Shown in pieces: positions 44,522 to 54,154 of a stretch of 64,000 nt of DNA. The notes beneath the pieces are model-generated. The model saw only the letters and a program-made list of their open reading frames with translations. It did no database searches and was not told where the DNA came from. The stretch comes from Thinopyrum elongatum. Taxonomy: Eukaryota; Streptophyta; Magnoliopsida; Poales; Poaceae. The DNA lies in the NCBI GenBank assembly GCA_011799875.1, contig CM022300.1:107273201-107337200 (forward strand), written 5' to 3'. Position 1 is the first letter of the stretch; each line of letters starts with the position of its first letter. The position numbers and the translations under genes are program-made.

Positions 44522-45541
44522 CTACACAGATCTTGTCTTGCCGGGATCAATCCTTGCCGGGGAAGATCCTGCCGCGTCATCTGACGGTCCTGCCGCTGGT
44601 GTCGCTTCCTCATGAGCTTCTCTCTGCGCCACTAGCGCAGCACTAACCACTTGATTTGTTGCTGCCAGATACAGCAGCAACGGCTCTTGTGGTTTAGGCG
44701 CAACTAGCGTCTGTGGAGAGGAAAGGTATTTCTTCAAATCTTGCAGCGCAGCCTCCGCCTCCAGAGTCCATTTCATTGGACCTGCCTCCTTCAAAATTTT
44801 GAAAAAGGGCAGGGCGCGCTCAGCAGATTTGGAAATAAACCTGCTTAGAGCAGCAACACAGCCGGCAAGACGACGCACATCCTTGACGCGTCTCGGCGCT
44901 TCAATTTGCTCAATGGCTTTGATCTTGTCGGGGTTCGCTTCGATTCCCCGGCAAGATACAAAGAACCCGAGGAGCTTGCCGGAAGGAACACCAAACACGC
45001 ACTTCTCAGGATTGAGCTTTAAGTTGATCTTGCGCAGATTTGCAAATGTTTCTTCTAAATCTTGTATGAGCGTTGATTTGTCCTTGGTTTTGACCACTAT
45101 GTCATCCATGTATGCCTCCATATTTCTATGGAGTTGAGGCTCAAAACCAATTTGAACCACTCTTGCAAATGTAGAACCAGCACTTTTCAACCCGAAAGTC
45201 ATTCGTATAAAACAATACGTACCACATGGGGTGATAAATGCGGTCTTTTCTTCATCTTCCTTCGCCATGAAGATCTGATGATACCCTGAGTAGGCATCAA
45301 GGAAGGACAGGAGGTCACAACCAACGGTGGAATCCACAATCTGGTCGATGCGCGGCAAGGGAAAGGGATCTTTTGGACAGGCTTTATTGATATCTGTATA
45401 ATCGATACAAAGCCTCCATTTCCCATTCGCTTTTCGCACTACAACCGGATTGGCCAACCAGGTTGGATGAAGCACTCCTCTGACCAATCCTACCGCCTCC
45501 AGTTTTCTGATTTCCTCGGCAATGAATTCTTGCCGCTCCAA
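44522..45541 (-). CDS. Reverse transcriptase, Element 1
   Basis: Same frame as protease. Motifs in order: NPVVVRKANGKWRLCIDYTD, LSFLDAYSGYHQI, the FIRMTFGLKSAGSTF block and the catalytic AYMDDIVVKT (45,101-45,112), then LGFFVSCRGIEANPDKIKAI of the thumb and the start of the RNase H tether. It ends at a TAG at 44,522. All three catalytic Asp residues are present, so the domain itself is not visibly damaged. Confidence 0.9.
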   Translation of the reverse strand: MERQEFIAEEIRKLEAVGLVRGVLHPTWLANPVVVRKANGKWRLCIDYTDINKACPKDPFPLPRIDQIVDSTVGCDLLSFLDAYSGYHQIFMAKEDEEKTAFITPCGTYCFIRMTFGLKSAGSTFARVVQIGFEPQLHRNMEAYMDDIVVKTKDKSTLIQDLEETFANLRKINLKLNPEKCVFGVPSGKLLGFFVSCRGIEANPDKIKAIEQIEAPRRVKDVRRLAGCVAALSRFISKSAERALPFFKILKEAGPMKWTLEAEAALQDLKKYLSSPQTLVAPKPQEPLLLYLAATNQVVSAALVAQREAHEEATPAAGPSDDAAGSSPARIDPGKTRSV

Positions 45542-45694
45542 GGCTTGCTTCCTGACCCTCTACTTGACGGGCCGCGCGTGAGGACAGACAGCAAGGTGGT
45601 GCTCAATTACCTCCCTGGGAACACCGGGGATGTCAGACGGTTGCCATGCAAACACGTCGACATTCGCCCGCAGGAAGGCAATGAGCATGCTTTC

Positions 45695-47815
45695 CTATTT
45701 GTTATCTAGGGTGGAACTTATGGTGAAAGTTCCCCCCGTTCCGTCCTCCCTGACGGGCACCTTCTTGGTCTCCGGCGGAGCAGCCTTGGATTTCTTGTTC
45801 TTGCCGGTGGAACTCTCTGGTGCATCCTCGACGGAAGCGCAACACTCCGAGGAGGTACGCTTACCGGAGTTCGCGCCAAGGTTCTCACCAGTCTTCTTCT
45901 TCTTCCCCCCGGGAGTTCCAGTGGCAGGAGCAGATGCCTTGACGGCAGGTGCTGCAACTGCTTCCTGGTAGAGTTGGTCGGCACAGATGAGCGCATCCTT
46001 CTTATCGGAATGGATAGTAATGACACTCAACGGCCCGGGCATCTTCAAAACATTATAGGCGTAGTGTGATGCCGCCATGAACTTAGCCAGCGCTGGCCGA
46101 CCAAGGATCCCATTATATGATATGGGGATCTTGGCGACATCAAACACTACCTTCTCGGTCCTGTAGTTTAGCTCGCTACCGAATGTTACCGGTAGCGTGA
46201 TCTTGCCCTTTGGCTGGGTTCTTCCTGGATTGACCCCTTGAAACGTGCCCGTTTCTTCGAGGTCTTCAAAAGGAATTTGCAGCCTCTTGAGCACATCCAG
46301 TGAGATTAGGTTTAGGCCGGCCCCACCGTCAACTAGCATTTTCGTCACCCTGAGGTTGCGAATTGTTGGCGAGACCAACAATGGCAAACACCCGACCGCG
46401 GTTGTGCGATCAGGGTGATCCTCGGCGTCGAAAATGATAGGCGTGTTGGACCATTTCAGGGGCCTACATGCATCTGGTGACGGCTCTGTTGCATTGACTT
46501 CCCGCACCCACTGTTTGAGTCGACGGTGGGAAGAATGCAGCGAGGCACCCCCATCGATACACATAGCCTCTGTAGCTTTCTGGAATTCTTGCTCACTGGA
46601 ATCATCATCTTCCTCATCATCATCTTCTTCCTTGTCTCGGCCTCGAGCGGGACTCTCCTTTTGTTGCTTGGCCTTGCCGCGGCGACCCCCTCGGCCACCG
46701 CATTTCTTGCCGGACCCCTCAGCACCATCATGGGCCTTCTCCTTATCCCACCTTTCATACTCAGCCCTCTGTTTCTCGGCAAGCTGTTCAACTTGCCGGC
46801 AGTTTTGGAGATCGTGGCCCTTGGTGCGATGGATCTTGCAATACTGCTTGCCGGAGTCTTCCGACTTGTCGGCTGCCACCAAGGCCTGACAGGAAGGGCA
46901 CCCGGCAAGGTCCTTGCTGGGGTCACCAACCTTGGCCTTCTTGGCGGCGCCGGGGTTGCCGGATTCCTCGACAGCAAGCACGGCCTTGCCCCCGCGTTTC
47001 CTGTTCCGCCGCCGGCCTTTCCTTGACGGGGTCGCGGCGTCTTCATCTTCGGATTCGCCTGCCGCGCCAACAGCCTCGCCAGGGAGTTTCCTCCCTTCTT
47101 CAGCTTGAGCGCAATTGTCAACCAAAGCGTAAAGCTCGGCCATACTCCTGACTTTGTTCATCGCCAGCTCCTCCCGCATTCTGCGGTTACGCATGTTCTG
47201 ATGAAACGCGCTAATGACAGCGGCAGGGTGAACGTCAGGAATATTGTACTGCACCCGGCTAAATCTCTGCATAAACTTGCGCAGGGATTCGCCCTCCTTC
47301 TGAGGGATGATATGCAAATCACTCTCTTGGCCAGGAGCTTGATGGCCTCCAACAAAGGCGCCAACAAACTGATGGCATAGATCTGACCAAGAAGAAATAG
47401 AATTCTCTGGCAGATGCATCAACCACGACTTGACGTTGGGCTTAAGCACCAACGGGAAGTAGTTGGCAAGTATCTTGTCATCTCGGCCCCCGGCAGCCTG
47501 AACCGCAATGGTGTAGATGCTCAGGAACTCCGAGGGGTGAGTCTTACCGTCATATTTCTCCGGGACCTCCGGCTTGAAGGTTCGGGAATTGGGCCACTGG
47601 ACTTGCCGCAGCTCACGGGTAAACGCTGGAGTCCCAACCTCGTAAGGCAAGTCTCCTACATCCCCTGGCGTAGGCTCGTCGACAGCCGGCCCTGCGCGCT
47701 TATCAGACTGATAGCACGCTTCCCGTCGCTGCTCGATGGTAGTTCGAGCGTCCTCCTTGCCTCGTTCCTGGAGAACTTGACGCTGGTCGCGGCGCATCCG
47801 TGGATCGGATGACAC
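45695..47815 (-). CDS. gag core, zinc-knuckle and protease, Element 1
   Basis: 706 codons in frame with the preceding part. The Retrotrans_gag domain starts about residue 75 (FKPEVPEKYDG, FLSIYTIAVQAAGG) and ends about residue 230. A basic RRNRKRGGK segment follows, then a CPSC..YCKIHRTKGHDLQNC knuckle, the variant CX3H-type knuckle of Tat gag proteins. An acidic run precedes the aspartic protease, whose active site reads VDGGAGLNLIS (46,322-46,330) with GG in place of the usual S/T-G. ILGRPALAKF is the flap-side motif. It ends at a TAG (45,695-45,697) that Element 3 shares. Confidence 0.85.
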   Translation of the reverse strand: MSSDPRMRRDQRQVLQERGKEDARTTIEQRREACYQSDKRAGPAVDEPTPGDVGDLPYEVGTPAFTRELRQVQWPNSRTFKPEVPEKYDGKTHPSEFLSIYTIAVQAAGGRDDKILANYFPLVLKPNVKSWLMHLPENSISSWSDLCHQFVGAFVGGHQAPGQESDLHIIPQKEGESLRKFMQRFSRVQYNIPDVHPAAVISAFHQNMRNRRMREELAMNKVRSMAELYALVDNCAQAEEGRKLPGEAVGAAGESEDEDAATPSRKGRRRNRKRGGKAVLAVEESGNPGAAKKAKVGDPSKDLAGCPSCQALVAADKSEDSGKQYCKIHRTKGHDLQNCRQVEQLAEKQRAEYERWDKEKAHDGAEGSGKKCGGRGGRRGKAKQQKESPARGRDKEEDDDEEDDDSSEQEFQKATEAMCIDGGASLHSSHRRLKQWVREVNATEPSPDACRPLKWSNTPIIFDAEDHPDRTTAVGCLPLLVSPTIRNLRVTKMLVDGGAGLNLISLDVLKRLQIPFEDLEETGTFQGVNPGRTQPKGKITLPVTFGSELNYRTEKVVFDVAKIPISYNGILGRPALAKFMAASHYAYNVLKMPGPLSVITIHSDKKDALICADQLYQEAVAAPAVKASAPATGTPGGKKKKTGENLGANSGKRTSSECCASVEDAPESSTGKNKKSKAAPPETKKVPVREDGTGGTFTISSTLDNK

Positions 47816-47845
47816 CGTGGAAACTTCTTCATGGCGGTCGACCTG

Positions 47846-48592
47846 CTAGGTTGTCGGCCGCCGCTGGTGTCGCGGAGGGGAGTGCACCGTGGTTGCACCA
47901 CCTCCGGTTTTCTCCACATCGGCTCGCGCCGGATCGATGGGCCTTCGCTGTGAGGGCCCTGCCTCTTGAGGTCCATCTTTGTTGGCAAAGCCAATAAGGC
48001 TCTGGATAGTAGCTCGCCACTCCTCCATCTTCTCCGGAGTAGGAGGGAAATCGAGGAGCAGCTGCGCACGTGCCAAGGCTTCCGCTGGCGTAGGCGGCGG
48101 CGACAGGTGCGAGGTATGTGAGGTGCTCTGACTCCTAGCCATGTTAGAAGGAGCATCGTCACAGTCACGCGACCGCGCGCCACCTCCGCCGGCAGCTCGG
48201 TGTGCATCCTGGGCCCGCGCATCTTGGGACCGATGCGCGGAAATCTTTTCATGGGGACGCCCTGAACCACCAGTGCCAAGACGTCGCTCGTCGTGCATGA
48301 CCTGGGTAGGCCGTGACGCTTGCGCCGGCGCGGGAGTTCCAACAGGCATCCTCCGATCTCTGGAATTCGTTGTGCCACCCGTAGGCAACACAGTTCCGTC
48401 TCTGGATCCAGCGGCGTGTGGGTTGCCGCCGCCACTGCGAACGACGCCGCTCGCCTGGCTTGGATCGCCGGAACGCCGTGGAAGCTCTAGTCCTCTTCCT
48501 TCTGCACCCACGCCATCGCCCGTATGCGAAGGCACAGGCAAAACGGACGTGGATGGTTGCGTCGTCGCAGCGCTCTTCTTCTTGGGTGGCAT
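47846..48592 (-). CDS. gag N-terminal part, Element 1
   Basis: 248 codons from ATG (MPPKKKSAATTQPS), basic at the start and then Pro/Ser/Arg-rich and disordered. Near the end an LLDFPPTPEKMEEWRATI segment matches the equivalent of Element 3. It closes at a TAG, and the downstream frame continues in phase. Gag proteins form the virus-like particle in the cytoplasm. Confidence 0.7.
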   Translation of the reverse strand: MPPKKKSAATTQPSTSVLPVPSHTGDGVGAEGRGLELPRRSGDPSQASGVVRSGGGNPHAAGSRDGTVLPTGGTTNSRDRRMPVGTPAPAQASRPTQVMHDERRLGTGGSGRPHEKISAHRSQDARAQDAHRAAGGGGARSRDCDDAPSNMARSQSTSHTSHLSPPPTPAEALARAQLLLDFPPTPEKMEEWRATIQSLIGFANKDGPQEAGPSQRRPIDPARADVEKTGGGATTVHSPPRHQRRPTT

Positions 48593-48659
48593 GATGATGA
48601 AGATGATGAAGAAACTAAGGTGCCGATCACTAGATTAGGTTCACACAACCTTCAATCCC

Positions 48660-48675
48660 CCTACCTAGCGCGCCA
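48660..48675 (-). promoter_or_regulatory. Element 1 primer binding site
   Basis: On the minus strand TGGCGCGCTAGGTAGG starts four bases inside the upstream LTR. Elements 2 and 3 have the same spacing. The TGG start complements the CCA end of a tRNA; I cannot name the tRNA with confidence. Confidence 0.65.
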
Positions 48676-48679
48676 AAGA

Positions 48680-49517
48680 TGTCGGCGTATGACACCTATG
48701 GGATCCTAAAGGACCCCTTTACGATTCGGCGGGGGGAGAGGTATGCGCAAAGAGCAGAACCAACGATCGACGCGAGAAGATTTTACCCAGGTTCGGGCCG
48801 CTGATCAGCGTAAAACCCTACTCCTGCCTTGTTTTATTATCGATGTTCTTGAGCCCAGGCTCCAGGAGCGCTCGCAGTGAACAGTACGTTCAAAGAGCAG
48901 CTACGCATGCAGAATGGGCCAGCAGATCTCCTCCCCTGTAGCAGTTGCCGTGGGCCTCCTTTTATACCACCAAGGGGTCACCGCAGTGGCAAAATGTACA
49001 TACATTGAGGTGTAAAGTAGCTACAGGGTTACCATACCTAACCCCTGACGGACTAGGACGAACGCATTTAATGCACCGTGAGGTGTCCGTTTAGGTGTCC
49101 TTACTTTCTTGGGGATGGAAAAAGGGGCCATCCCATCAGCACCGCTTAAGCCCTCCTCCACTGGCGCGTCGCCACGCATCCAAAGAAGGACCCAGAATGT
49201 CGGGTTTGTTGCTGTGCTAGAGCGGTGGCACAGCAACAAAACCTTGCTGGGCGCCGAAGCTTGCCGGGCGCCAAGCCTTGCCGGGCACCGATCCTTGCCG
49301 GGCTCCGCAGGCCACCCCGGCAAGATCTTGCCGGGGAAGCTGGCCTTCGGATTCCAGCTCTTCTTATCTGCTGATCCTCAGATCTCTGACTTGAAGATTT
49401 CTTTGGTGGCCTGAGCCAACCTCGAACTGTTCCCCGACAAGCCTTGCCGCGAGTATGGCTACAACTGCCCGTGCACAAGTACGGGGTACTAATGGCCCAA
49501 TACTTAGTACACCGACA
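48680..49517 (-). repeat. Element 1 upstream LTR (5' LTR in element sense)
   Basis: 838 bp, TGTCGGCGTATG to ACACCGACA, with a minus-strand TATAAAA at 48,960-48,966 as the likely core promoter for gag-pol. Confidence 0.93.
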
Positions 49518-49522
49518 GTCTT
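49518..49522. repeat. Target-site duplication of Element 1, right (GTCTT)
   Basis: Identical to 36,213-36,217. Confidence 0.9.
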
Positions 49523-49756
49523 CACTCCTAATGTAAGTTTGTCCTCCTCGAGTCTTCAAACTTTGTTGTGTATATTTGGATAGCTATGAGTGCAAATGCT
49601 GTTTATTTTTGTTGTCTGCATCAAATTGCTTGTTCAAAGTTTATAACGAAGAAGTACATAAACATAAGTTTGTCCTTCTCAATTTCAATCTTTAGTTGTA
49701 CAACCTAGTTCCTTATTCATACCATGTAAATTAAACTAAACATAGCAAGTTATCTT

Positions 49757-50150
49757 CTTTAGCACTGTGTGTACGCTTGTGTTCTTGATCTGTAATCCAG
49801 TGGTGTGGTGAAACTACCAACTCCAGCACAATGTCATATCCTGCTATGTCTCAACTATGAACAATGCCATATTACATTAATGTTATTTAAATCATGTCTC
49901 ATTATTTACCAATCTGAAATGGTATAAATTGACAGTACACTCACCATTCATGCTTATACATTGTTTAGCACTACATATATGCTTGTGTTCTTGATCTATA
50001 ATCCAGTGGTATGGTGAAGCTGGCCGCTCCTGCACAATGCCATTTCCTGCCGTCTTAACTATGAACAATGCCTATTATGTTAATGATATTTTAAACCATG
50101 TCTCTTTATTTCTGACAAAGAAATGAGATGAATTGACAGCGTTGATGCTT
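49757..50150. repeat. Tandem duplication in a copy B intron, about 206 bp
   Basis: GCTTGTGTTCTTGATCTRTA followed by ATCCAGTGGTRTGGTGAA occurs at 49,775 and 49,981, with collinear sequence after each (CTATGAACAATGCC). Confidence 0.75.
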
Positions 50151-50194
50151 ATACGTGCAAAACCTGCTATCTACCTACTTGTTTCTCTTTCAGG

Positions 50195-50601
50195 GTGACA
50201 GCACTGATGCTAGGAAGAACTGCCACAATGATAGTGAGACGAACCCATTGTTTGTCCCTCTAACATATATTCCAGAGAAGAAGACAACACATCTTGAGGG
50301 TAGGGATACAACCACAAGGTCATGTCTTGATGTAGTGTCAAACTTACTTAGTGACACAAGCTCGGTGAAGTCGCCACCTGAATCTGTTTGACTTCTTCAG
50401 TCTGAAATTCAAGCAGAAAGACATGCTTCCGCTCAAATCCGACTGGAACTCCAATCTCTATGCAAGACTAACCATAAGTATAGGACATTTATTGATGCTA
50501 TGCAGCTTAAGTTGGTGGATATAAGCGTCAAACAAGCGCAGTCTCATCAGGTTGCTAACCTGCTTGCGCTGCAGCTCCGAGGACAGGCTAACCTTTCTTG
50601 A
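50195..50601 (+). pseudogene. TnpA-like gene, copy B, last exon
   Basis: After TTTCAG the frame reads GDSTDARKNCHNDSETN and is collinear with the last exon of copy A (DSETS, KSYLGVV / RSCLDVV, ESVQFLESQLQAERH / ESV-stop-LLQSEIQAERH). A TGA at 50,389 interrupts the coiled coil. The frame then continues to TGA near 50,599. The following GCGAACTTTGATGCCCAG is shared with copy A at 14,512. Confidence 0.55.
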
Positions 50602-50929
50602 ACTGTGTTGAAGTGCTGTCGGTTCTGTCTATTATTTTGTCAGCCTATTTACTTGCACTGGTGGTGACCTGCCCACTTTATGGAATCTGTTGTCTGGTTG
50701 CCCTTTATTATCACTGGCGGCGAACTTTGATGCCCAGGGGATGTAATATGCTGTAATTTCTTTGGTGTATAGTCTAGGTTTATTCTTCGTCACGATGCTG
50801 TAATTTATTTGCTGTTTATGATGTCATCGCTCTGAGAAAAGGTCGTAATCTTCGATCGGAGCGCAATGAGCCAATAGGTTAGGTTTATAAAAAAATAATT
50901 TCGGTACTAAAACTGGTCGGTCGCCAATC

Positions 50930-51434
50930 GCTAGTACGGGCCGAACATGGGCCTACAATCATCTTGGGCCATTAGTTAGGTCTAGTCTTAATCTGGCCCA
51001 CTATTAGTTTTGGGCCTTTAAAAGGCTGAGTAAACTGCTTGCCTTAATTGGGCCGAAAAATTAAATTGGCTTTTAACAGGTTGAGAACTAGATTGAGCCT
51101 TAATTGTGGCGAACAATTCACGGGCCGACAGCATGCTGTAATATACATCGGCCCATTATTGACCCATTTGTGTGACGGGCCATTAATAGGCTGAAATGTT
51201 TTTGGGCCTTGGCTGACCCAATTACATGACGGGCGGGAAGCAGGCTGGATGTATAACGGGCCAAAATTAGGCCCAACACTCTCAAGCGCCTTTAACGGGC
51301 CGATAGGCAGTTTGGGCTAGAATGTATCCACGAAGACTACGGGCCGTTAAGAGGACGAAAGTAACTACGGACCAGAATTAGGCCCAGGTGCAACTCAGAC
51401 CTTTAAATGGCCGAAATTGAAACCGGGCCGAAAG
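50930..51434. repeat. GGGCC-rich subterminal block, copy B, left part
   Basis: Same composition as 14,764-15,780. Element 2 splits the block. Confidence 0.65.
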
Positions 51435-51439
51435 AGGCC
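51435..51439. repeat. Target-site duplication of Element 2, left (AGGCC)
   Basis: Identical to 55,123-55,127. Confidence 0.88.
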
Positions 51440-52423
51440 TGTTGGGGTACGCACCTATGGGATCCCGAGAGACCCCTTTACGATTCGGCGGGGGGAGAGG
51501 TATACGCAAAGAGCAGAACCAATGATCGACGCGGGAAGTTTTTACCCAGGTTCGGGCCGCTGATCAGCGTAAAACCCTACTCCTGCTTTGTGTTCTTATT
51601 GATGTTCTTGAGCCCAGCCTTCAGGAGCGCTCGCAATGAACAGTACGTTCAAAGAGCAGCTACGCATGCAGAATGGGCCAGAAGTTCTCCTCCTCTGTAG
51701 CAGTTGCCTTGGGCCTCCTTTTATATGCTCAAAGGGGTCTCCACAGTGGCAAAATGTACATACATTGAGGTGTAAAGTAGCTACAGGGTATCATATCTAA
51801 CCCCTGACGGATTAGGACAAGCGCATTTAATGCACTGTGAGGTGTCCGTTTAGGTGTCCTCACTTTCTTGGGGATGGAAAAAGGGGCCATCCCATCAGCA
51901 CCGCTTAAGCTCTCCTCCACTGGCGCGTTGCCATGCATCCAGAGAAGGACCCAGAATGTCAGGTTTTGTCATTGTGCTGGAGTAGTGGTACAGTGGCAGA
52001 ATCTCGCCGGGCGCCGAAACTTGCCGGGCACCAAGCCTTGCCGGGCGCCAAGCCTTGCCAGACGCCAAGCCTTGCCGGGCGCCAAGCCTTGCCGGGATTA
52101 TCTTGCCGGGGCTCACCAGCAAAGAATCTTGCCGGGGCTCACCAGCAAGAATCTTGTCGGGCCTCACCAGCAAGAATCTTGCCGGGGCTCACCAGCAAGA
52201 ATCTTGCCGGGGCTCATCAGCAAGAATCTTGCCGGGGCTTCGGCCTTTGGTCTTCTGCCTTCCAATTATTGACTCGAATGGTTTTTGGATAGTCTTGTGC
52301 TTGTTCCCAGTTGTCTTCTCCCAGGAAGGCTCGCTCCCCTGCCACGCCTTTCCCGCCTGGGGGGCTGCAACTCGCCGGTGCGTGTCCAGGGGTAATGAAC
52401 ACCCCCTGTTCACTACACCGACA
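51440..52423 (-). repeat. Element 2 LTR, left
   Basis: TGTTGGGGTACG to ACACCGACA. The second base pair of the terminal motif and a dinucleotide near the start differ from the right LTR (TGTCGGGGTACGAC). Minus-strand TATA-like ATATAAAA near 51,719-51,726. Confidence 0.9.
52010..52240. repeat. Tandem 25-bp repeat in the Element 2 LTR, six units
   Basis: The unit CTTGCCGGGGCTCACCAGCA followed by AGAAT occurs six times between 52,102 and 52,240. A 17-bp unit AAGCCTTGCCGGGCGCC precedes it, four to five times. The right LTR carries the same array (54,745-54,930) with fewer 17-bp units, which explains the length difference. Confidence 0.85.
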
Positions 52424-54154
52424 GGAGCCCCCGGGCCTGGGCCGGACAAACGCGCACAGTGTTTGTCTGGGCTAGGCCCAAAAACATGCACCGGTACATG
52501 CGCGGCGAGAAGTAACCATTACTCTTGACTTTTAACTGCATGCTGGTGATGACGCAAGAGAGCTTGCGGTTTGCCGGGCCTTGGGCTTGCCGGCAGCGTG
52601 GGCAGACAGAGCAGGACGGCAACAGGAGTCGTGTGCCCGAAAGGAAGTGCCACACTGTGCGACGAGGAGCCAGTCCCCGAGCTTTCCCCATATAGGGTAC
52701 TGCGGGTGCGGTGCTCGATCCATATAGTCACCCCTGCTGCCGCAGCCGCCTACCGTGAATGTCTCACTGCCATCTTGCCGGCCTGTTGCTGCAATGGCGC
52801 ATATAAAGAAGCAATTTATCTTAGTTAAATCAATCTTTATGCATGCAATGCATGTTACTTTATGTTGAATGAATGTATGCTTCCCCCTTGATTAATTCAA
52901 TCCTTGCACTTATTTTAGTCCCTACGCTGTCTGGAAACCTTGCCGGTGCGCACGTTTGCCGCGAGCGCTAGATGCGGGTCTTTAGCAGCCTGCTGGAAGC
53001 GCCACCGCCGGCAAGGCGACTTGCCGGGCCAGAACGCAGCTGCTAAGCTTGCCGAGCGGACTCGAGGCAAAGCTAGAGCGTGGGCTAACCACGACAAGGT
53101 TCCTCCGTATGCAGGTTGATGTACAAGGACAAAGAATTAATCAAGGAGACCCACGCTCGCCGGAAAGCTTTCCGGTGCGCATGCTCCAGTCGGCAGTGCT
53201 TGAGGAATGGGTCCTAAGCAACTTGCCGGGAACGCCGCCTCCCGGAAAGGTTTACCTCCTCGGTGCTTATGCAGCCACCTAAATTGTCGAGCGGACTCGA
53301 GACAACTAGGGGCGCAATTAGCCCCGGGAGGGCTCCTTCGCGTGTAGGTATAAGAAGCAAGTGAGGATAGCAAAATGAATGTAATAAATCTTGGCAACTT
53401 AGCTTTTCTTGCGAGGGCGCTGCCAGCCCCCGAGCTTATTTTTAGCTCAAAGGGTGGTTGTCGGGAAACTTTTGACTTTACCAGAGAACTTTGATATTCT
53501 CGACGCTAGCTTCCGGCAAGGAGTTGCCGGGAAAGCTCATGACGGAGGACTTCGTCGTTCTCGACGCTAGCTTCCGGCAAGCTTGTTGCCAGGAAGGCTT
53601 ATGGCGGAGAACTTCGTCGTTCTCGATGTCGAGAAGATTGGTCTAGAGGACGCTGCCAGCCCCCGGGCCACAACTGCGTTTAAATACGACAAGTTAATTA
53701 GCATCTTAAAAGCATTTTAACTTGTGCGTAACTTTATTTAGAGCTCTTCTCCACATGTTTTTGTTTTTGCATAGTTGTCCCCTACGCTTGCCGGAATGCA
53801 TCTCGATCGCGCACGTCCTAGTCAATGGTGCTTAGGAATGGATCCTAGTTAGCAGCCTATCGAGGACGCCGCCTCCTCGAGAGCTTCACACTCCAAGAAC
53901 AAACGCGGCTGCACAGGTGTTGCTAGGCAGACCCGAACAACCCGGAGCGCAGAATGTCTCGAGAGTGCTCCTTTGCGCACAGGTTATGTGCAAAGAACAT
54001 CATCATGGATAAAATCAAATCAGCAAAAAGCATTAAAGTTTTAGAACTTAGCTTTCTGTATGTGGAGCGAAGTCGCCATGGACGATGAAGCTGACGCGCC
54101 GACCGCTGGATCAGGTTCGCGCAACCTCGATCCCCCTACCTGGCGCGCCAAAGA
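52424..54154 (-). other. Element 2 internal region, non-coding
   Basis: It starts with the purine tract (GGAGCCCCCGGGCC on the plus strand) and ends at the primer site at 54,135-54,150. Segment 52,930-53,345 holds two copies of the Element 1 spacer words (GAGCGGACTCGAG). Segment 53,450-53,640 holds three units of about 67 bp (CTCGACGCTAGCTTCCGGCA). Open frames here are small and unrelated to retroelement proteins. Confidence 0.75.

Larger units (their letters stand above)
42242..48592 (-). pseudogene. Element 1 gag-pol, one frame with seven in-frame stops
   Basis: From the ATG at 48,592 to the TAA at 42,242 everything is in one reading frame without indels, but stops interrupt it at 47,846 (TAG), 45,695 (TAG), 45,560 (TAG), 44,522 (TAG), 42,584 (TGA), 42,506 (TAG) and 42,350 (TAA). 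At 45,560 Element 3 has CAG, and at least two others fit CAG-to-TAG or CGA-to-TGA changes, the pattern of 5-methylcytosine deamination. The stop at 45,695 is shared with Element 3 and may be functional or ancestral. The C-terminal part past 42,584 is recognisable as the integrase tail. The protein cannot be made in full from this copy. Confidence 0.85.
36218..49517 (-). mobile_element. Element 1: complete Ty3/gypsy (Tat-type) LTR retrotransposon
   Basis: 13,300 bp between GTCTT duplications. The LTRs of 837 and 838 bp begin TGTCGGCGTA and end ACACCGACA. gag-pol runs on the minus strand in the order gag, protease, RT, RNase H, integrase, which defines Ty3/gypsy. A further gene lies between integrase and the downstream LTR on the opposite strand, as in the Tat lineage (Grande, RIRE2, Retand). 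The element is inserted in an intron-like part of the TnpA-like gene of copy B. By eye the LTRs differ at about seven bases and one indel (about 99% identity), so insertion is recent. Confidence 0.93.

Noticed and set aside
46456..47121. 221-codon minus-strand ORF overlapping gag
   Set aside because: Shifted-frame shadow of the Lys/Arg-rich gag linker; it has no retroelement motif.
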